Below are positions 60,254 to 64,000 of a DNA stretch of 64,000 bases, piece after piece. Below the pieces are notes generated by a model. It was not told the origin of the DNA. It was given only the letters and a program-made list of their open reading frames with translations, and did not search any database. The position numbers were made by a program, and so were the translations under genes. Positions within the stretch are counted from its first letter, which is position 1; every line of letters begins with the position of its first letter. Origin of the DNA: Variovorax sp. PBL-H6 (GTDB taxonomy: Bacteria > Pseudomonadota > Gammaproteobacteria > Burkholderiales > Burkholderiaceae_C); NCBI RefSeq assembly GCF_901827155.1, contig NZ_LR594659.1, positions 4,526,001-4,590,000 of the forward strand, given 5' to 3'.

Positions 60254-61084
60254 CTACAGGCCACCCGCGTTCGGAAAGAACAGCTGCTCGCCGCCGATCT
60301 TGTAGCTTGCGACGGTCGATTGCCCTGCCGGCGAGACGACCCAGTCGACGAACTTCTGCGCGCCGGCATTGTTGAGCTGCGGAAATTTCGAGGGGCTCAC
60401 CACCATGACGCCGTATTGGTTGAAGAGTCGCTTGTCGCCTTCCACCAGCACCGCGAGGTCGGCGCGGTTCTTGAAGCTGAGCCAGGTGCCGCGATCGGCC
60501 AGCACATAGGCGCCACTGGACGCCGCCATGTTGAGCGCCGGGCCCATTCCGCAGCCGCATTCCTTGTAGCCCGCACCCTTCCGGTCGCTGGGCAAGGGTT
60601 GGCCTGCATTGCCCAGGCCAGTCTGCACCCACAGGCGGCGCTCGGCAGCGTCGGTGCCGCTCTTGTCGCCGCGCGACACGAAAGCCGCGTTGGCAGCGGC
60701 CACCTTCTTCAGTGCCGCGGCGATGTCCTTCCCCTTCGCCGCTGCCGGGTCGCTCTTCGGCCCGATCAGCACGAAGTCGTTGTACATGACGGCGTAGCGC
60801 TTGTCGGCAAAGCCTTCGGCCACGAACTTCTCCTCGGCTGCGGTGTCATGCACGAAGAGCACGTCGGCATCGCCGCGCCGGGCCAGGTCGATGGCCTGGC
60901 CGGTGCCGACCGCCACGACTTTCACGTCGATGCCGCTGGCCTGCTTGAAGGCCGGCAGCAGGTGCGCGAACAGGCCCGACTGCTCGGTCGAGGTGGTGGA
61001 CGCCATGGTGATCGTCTCCGCCTGCGCCGCCAAGCTGCCCGCCGCAAGGGCGAGGGCTGCCGCCAGGATCTTGAATGCCTTCAT
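60254..61084 (-). CDS. tupA: Tungstate-type ABC transporter substrate-binding protein (TupA-like)
   Basis: 276 aa. A signal peptide (cleaved near LAAQAET) precedes ITMASTTSTEQSGLFAHLLPAF, where the TTST element that binds the oxyanion is a TupA hallmark, and VVAVGTGQAIDLARRGDADVLFVHD. It also has FVSRGDKSGTDAAERRLW. Family members bind tungstate with very high affinity. The ATG overlaps the tupC stop (ATGA). The operon is tupB-C-A, an order different from the common tupA-B-C. Confidence 0.9.
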   Translation of the reverse strand: MKAFKILAAALALAAGSLAAQAETITMASTTSTEQSGLFAHLLPAFKQASGIDVKVVAVGTGQAIDLARRGDADVLFVHDTAAEEKFVAEGFADKRYAVMYNDFVLIGPKSDPAAAKGKDIAAALKKVAAANAAFVSRGDKSGTDAAERRLWVQTGLGNAGQPLPSDRKGAGYKECGCGMGPALNMAASSGAYVLADRGTWLSFKNRADLAVLVEGDKRLFNQYGVMVVSPSKFPQLNNAGAQKFVDWVVSPAGQSTVASYKIGGEQLFFPNAGGL

Positions 61085-61842
61085 GCCAGCTCTCCTTTGA
61101 CAAATAGACGAGCCGCCTCCGGCAGCGGCCCGTGGAAAAAGTCGTTGACCGGCAGGTCCGCGAGAACCCGCCCCTGCTCCAGGTAGACCACCCGGCTCGC
61201 CAGCCGCTTGACCTGGCCCAGGTTGTGGCTTGCGAATACCAGGGTGCGGCCCTGCGCGGCCTCGGCGATCAGGGTCTCGACCTCGCGCTTGGCCGTCGGG
61301 TCCAGGCTCGCGGTCGGCTCGTCGAGCAGGAGCACCGACGGCTTCAACGTCCACGCGCGCGCGAGCGCCAGGCGCTGCTGCTGCCCGCCTGAGAGCGTGC
61401 GTGCGTTGCGGCCGGCGACGCTGGCCAGGCCGACCCGTTCCAACGCCACCATGGCCTCGATCTGCGCGCTGCGCCAGGGCACGCCGCGGAGCCACAGTGC
61501 CAGCGCCACGTTCTTGTGGACGCTCATGCGCAGCATGTGCGGGCGTTGGAACAGCATGGCCTGTGCGCAGGGCGGCACCTGGCTGGCGAACGCGCCGGCC
61601 GCGTGCGGCACCAGCCCGTGCAGCACGCGCAGCAGCGTGCTCTTGCCACTCCCGTTGGCTCCGATCAGGGCGACGCGCTCGCCGGCATGGATGGACAGCG
61701 TGATGTCGGCCAGCGCAGGCACGCGGCCGTAGCGCACATCGATGCCTTGCAGGGTGAAAAGTGCGGTGCCCGCCAGCGCCGGCGCGTGCGGCTCGGCGTC
61801 GTGGCGCGCGGCCACGACCTGCAGCCGGGGACGAACGCTCAT
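61081..61842 (-). CDS. tupC: Tungstate-type ABC transporter ATP-binding protein (TupC-like)
   Basis: 253 aa. Walker A LIGANGSGKSTLLRVLHGL, Q-loop AMLFQRPHML, signature LSGGQQQRLALARAW, Walker B VLLLDEPTASLDP, and H-loop LVFASHNLGQVKRLASRV. It has no C-terminal Mop domain, unlike ModC above. The ATG overlaps the tupB stop and the stop overlaps tupA (4 bp each), so all three genes are coupled. Confidence 0.92.
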   Translation of the reverse strand: MSVRPRLQVVAARHDAEPHAPALAGTALFTLQGIDVRYGRVPALADITLSIHAGERVALIGANGSGKSTLLRVLHGLVPHAAGAFASQVPPCAQAMLFQRPHMLRMSVHKNVALALWLRGVPWRSAQIEAMVALERVGLASVAGRNARTLSGGQQQRLALARAWTLKPSVLLLDEPTASLDPTAKREVETLIAEAAQGRTLVFASHNLGQVKRLASRVVYLEQGRVLADLPVNDFFHGPLPEAARLFVKGELA

Positions 61843-62588
61843 GCCGCCACCTCCACCCGCCGCGGCCCTGCCGCATCGGCTGCGCCGCCATCGACACGCT
61901 CGCGCCAGCCGCGCAGCGCGCTGATCGCGAGATTGAGCAGCAGCACCACGCCGAGCAGCACGAGGCCGAGGGCCAGGGCCAGCGGCAGGTCGCCCTTGCT
62001 GGTCTCGAGCGCGATGGCGGTGGTCATGACCCGCGTGAAGCCGTCGATGTTGCCCCCGACGATCATCACCGCGCCGACCTCCGACACGGCGCGGCCGAAG
62101 GCGGCGATCAGCACGGTGACCAGCGCGTAGCGCTCGTCCCACACCAGCAGCAGCGCTCGCACCAGGCCACGCGCACCGAGCGAGCGCAACTGCTCGCCGT
62201 GGCCGCGGTCCGCGTCCTCGATGGACTGGCGCGTGAGGGCCGTGACCACCGGCAGCACCAGCAGCGTCTGCGCGAGCACCATGGCCTTGAAAGAGAACAA
62301 CCAGCCCAGGAAGCCCAGCGGCCCCGAGCGCGACAGCAGGAGGTAGATCACCAGCCCCACCACCACCGAAGGCAGCGCCAGCAGCGTATTGAGCAAGGTG
62401 AGCAGCAGCCCACGCCCCGCGAAGCGTGCAACCGCGAGCCAGGCGCCGAGCAGCAGGCCGAAGCCGCAGGCCAGCGCGCAGGCCGTGGCGCTGACGGCCA
62501 GTGAACGGCCGACAATGGCAAGTAGCACGGGGTCGCCGGCGACCAGCAGGTGCCAGGCAGCGATGGCGCTGTCGGTGAAGGTGTTCAT
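61839..62588 (-). CDS. tupB: Tungstate-type ABC transporter permease (TupB-like)
   Basis: 249 aa with five or six transmembrane helices. The docking loop with ATPase is LRSLGARGLVRALLLVWDERYALVTVLIAAFGRAVSEVGAVMIVGGNI. It forms the membrane channel of the TupABC system. The ATG at 62588 (MNTFTDSAIAAW) is chosen because it starts the first amphipathic helix; the open frame extends further upstream but over the palindrome. First gene of the operon. Confidence 0.9.
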   Translation of the reverse strand: MNTFTDSAIAAWHLLVAGDPVLLAIVGRSLAVSATACALACGFGLLLGAWLAVARFAGRGLLLTLLNTLLALPSVVVGLVIYLLLSRSGPLGFLGWLFSFKAMVLAQTLLVLPVVTALTRQSIEDADRGHGEQLRSLGARGLVRALLLVWDERYALVTVLIAAFGRAVSEVGAVMIVGGNIDGFTRVMTTAIALETSKGDLPLALALGLVLLGVVLLLNLAISALRGWRERVDGGAADAAGPRRVEVAA

Positions 62589-62636
62589 CGGGGACGGCTG
62601 GCTTAATTCGCGCAGTATCGGAAAGGCCGGCGCACA

Positions 62637-62660
62637 ACCTATGCAAACACGTGCATAGGT
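62637..62660. promoter_or_regulatory. Perfect palindromic operator between the tup operon and its putative regulator
   Basis: Arms ACCTATGCA and TGCATAGGT (9 bp each) flank AACACG. It lies 48 bp upstream of tupB and 55 bp upstream of the regulator start at 62716. A position shared by both divergent promoters strongly suggests an autoregulated binding site for the HTH-PBP regulator. Confidence 0.6.
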
Positions 62661-62715
62661 GGAAGACGCACTCTGCATAATCCTCCGCGCCATCCCGGCC
62701 TTCTCCTCCACCGTC

Positions 62716-63813
62716 GTGCAGCAGATCGAACTCTCCTACGCCATCGCCCCGCGCCGCAGCGGGCGCACGCTGATCCGCAATCCGCTCATGGAGCTGCTGC
62801 ACGCGGTGCGCGAACACGGCTCCATCTCGGCCGCGGCGCGGGCGCTCGGCCTGTCGTACCGCCATGTCTGGGGCGAACTCAAGCATTGGGAGCAGGCCTT
62901 GGGCCATCCGCTGGTCAGCGGTGAGCAGGGCCGCTCGGCCCAGCTCTCGGAATTCGGCGACAAGCTGCTGTGGGCCGAGCGGCAGGCGCAGGCCCGGCTG
63001 GCGCCGCAGATCGAGGCCCTGCATGCCGACCTGGAGCGCGCCTTCGCCATGGCCTTCGACGACGGCCTGCACGTGCTCAGCCTGCATGCCAGCCACGACG
63101 ATGCGCTGGTGCTGCTGCGCGCCCACGCGGCCGAGCGTGCGCGGCTGCAGCTCGACATCCGCTTCACCGGCAGCGTGGACGCGATCAGCGCACTCAACCA
63201 GGGGCGCTGCGTGATGGCGGGTTTCCACACGCTGGAGCGACCGCCGGCCGGCTCGCTCGCACAGCGCACCTACAAGCCGCTGCTCAAGCCCGGGCTGCAC
63301 AAGCTGATCGGCTTTGCGCGCCGTACGCAGGGCCTGATCGTCGCGCCCGGCAATCCGCTGGGCCTGCGCAGCATCGGCGATGTGGCGCGGCAGCGCGCAC
63401 GCTATGTGAACCGTGCCCTCGGCACCGGCACGCGGGTGCTGCTGGACGAGCTGCTGGTGCAGGAAGGGCTGGACGCGAACGTGCTCGAGGGCTATGCGCG
63501 CGACGAGCCCTCGCACACGGCGGTCGCCCATGCGGTGGCATCCGGCCGGGCCGACGCGGGCCTTGGAATCGAATCGGCCGCGCGGGGCGCGAACCTTGGC
63601 TTCGTGCCGCTGGTTCACGAGCGTTACCACCTTGCCTGTCTCAAGTCGGCGCTGGACCAGCCGGCTATCCAGGCCTTGCTCGCGCTGCTGCGCAGCGCCG
63701 GGTGGCAGCACCAGCTCGGCACGTTGGCGGGCTACGAGAGCGCCGGCAGCGGCGAGGTGCAGTCGCTGAGCGCGCTGCTGCCGTGGTGGCGCTTCAAGGC
63801 GCCGAAGCGGTAG
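62716..63813 (+). CDS. HTH-PBP one-component regulator of the molybdate/tungstate type
   Basis: 365 aa. The N-terminal ModE-type winged HTH is LIRNPLMELLHAVREHGSISAAARALGLSYRHVWGEL. The C-terminal ~230 residues resemble a periplasmic-binding-protein fold (substrate sensor: HVLSLHASHDDAL, GLIVAPGNPLGLRSI, GSGRADAGL-type segment ASGRADAGLGIESAARG). Regulators of this layout sense an oxyanion or metal ligand directly in the cytoplasm. The start is the GTG at 62716; an earlier GTG at 62659 lies within the palindrome and is less likely. Divergent from tupB-C-A, which it probably represses or activates. Confidence 0.8.
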   Translation: MQQIELSYAIAPRRSGRTLIRNPLMELLHAVREHGSISAAARALGLSYRHVWGELKHWEQALGHPLVSGEQGRSAQLSEFGDKLLWAERQAQARLAPQIEALHADLERAFAMAFDDGLHVLSLHASHDDALVLLRAHAAERARLQLDIRFTGSVDAISALNQGRCVMAGFHTLERPPAGSLAQRTYKPLLKPGLHKLIGFARRTQGLIVAPGNPLGLRSIGDVARQRARYVNRALGTGTRVLLDELLVQEGLDANVLEGYARDEPSHTAVAHAVASGRADAGLGIESAARGANLGFVPLVHERYHLACLKSALDQPAIQALLALLRSAGWQHQLGTLAGYESAGSGEVQSLSALLPWWRFKAPKR

Positions 63814-63867
63814 CCGAAGGCGCGGCTTCGCGCTGCGAAATCGCCGGGTCGGCGTACCAGGCCCTGG

Positions 63868-64000
63868 TCAACGCAGCTTGCGGTCCTCGCGCTTGGCGTC
63901 GGCCATCGCCTCGGGCTCCAGTTCCTCGGCCGAGCGATTGAGGCGGACGAACAGGCCCCATCCGGCCAGCAGGAGCGCGACCGAACCCACCAAGCTGCCT
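63868..64000 (-). CDS. Small membrane protein, C-terminal part (partial)
   Basis: The last 43 residues are visible; the 5' end is beyond the window. One hydrophobic helix (SVALLLAGWGLFVRL) is followed by a charged tail (SAEELEPEAMADAKREDRKLR) and a TGA at 63868. The protein is probably a small inner-membrane protein, perhaps an accessory subunit, but no family can be assigned. No start codon can be chosen. Confidence 0.55.
   Translation of the reverse strand, partial: GSLVGSVALLLAGWGLFVRLNRSAEELEPEAMADAKREDRKLR

Noticed and set aside
61843-63711. Upstream extension of tupC
   Set aside because: It runs antisense through tupB and the regulator, with no domain; the ATPase fold begins just after 61842.

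Overview
The window is a high-GC chromosomal segment (about 65-70% G+C by eye) from a betaproteobacterium, most likely the family Comamonadaceae and plausibly Variovorax. The evidence is the order serC-pheA-tyrA-aroA/cmk-rpsA-ihfB-lapA-lapB, the fused AroA-Cmk protein, the MrpAB-fused antiporter operon and the overall codon and GC character. No rRNA, tRNA, IS element, prophage or CRISPR array was seen. The species is an inference.

Layout. 1-8.3 kb: aromatic amino-acid and core genes on the + strand (3' end of serC, pheA, tyrA, aroA-cmk fusion, rpsA, ihfB, lapA, lapB). 8.4-12.1 kb: a ComEA-like protein, a DctPQM TRAP transporter and the fluoride channel crcB. 12.2-18.3 kb: a translationally coupled Mrp/Pha Na+(K+)/H+ antiporter operon (A/B fusion, C, D, E, F, G). 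18.3-24.3 kb: small exported and membrane proteins, a DHA2 MFS pump, a ferredoxin-reductase-like flavoprotein, a polytopic membrane protein and a stand-alone RibD-type reductase. 24.3-28.3 kb: two paralogous lipoproteins with seven-fold propeller-like repeats.

28.5-35 kb holds the most intriguing locus. Two divergent, tightly coupled gene sets encode a zinc-site-less MDR dehydrogenase, a PTPS/QueD-fold protein with a degenerate active site, a GT4 glycosyltransferase and a methyltransferase on one side. On the other side are a CDP-alcohol phosphatidyltransferase, a YceI lipid-binding protein and a membrane sulfatase/phosphotransferase. Together with the nearby RibD-type reductase this looks like a pathway for a modified pterin-like or glycolipid metabolite that I cannot assign to a known product.

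36.3-43.9 kb: a complete molybdenum hydroxylase operon of the aerobic CO-dehydrogenase family (coxS-L-M-D-E-G-xdhC), but of form II (AYRGAGR) type. 44.2-49.4 kb: a very large autotransporter with a near-identical 816-bp tandem duplication. 49.4-54.7 kb: thioredoxin-like protein, aspartase, an AhpD-like protein, then modABC next to a truncated modE remnant and a palindromic candidate operator. 54.7-59.8 kb: NTF2-like protein, EamA exporter, PanE-like reductase, pyrophosphatase, DadA and a divergent Lrp regulator. 60.2-63.8 kb: a tungstate-type ABC transporter (tupBCA) divergent from an HTH-PBP one-component regulator, with a perfect palindrome between them. The window ends inside a small membrane protein.

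A recurring theme in the right half is molybdenum/tungsten metabolism: Mo hydroxylase and its maturation genes, molybdate uptake, tungstate uptake and oxyanion-type regulators lie within about 28 kb.
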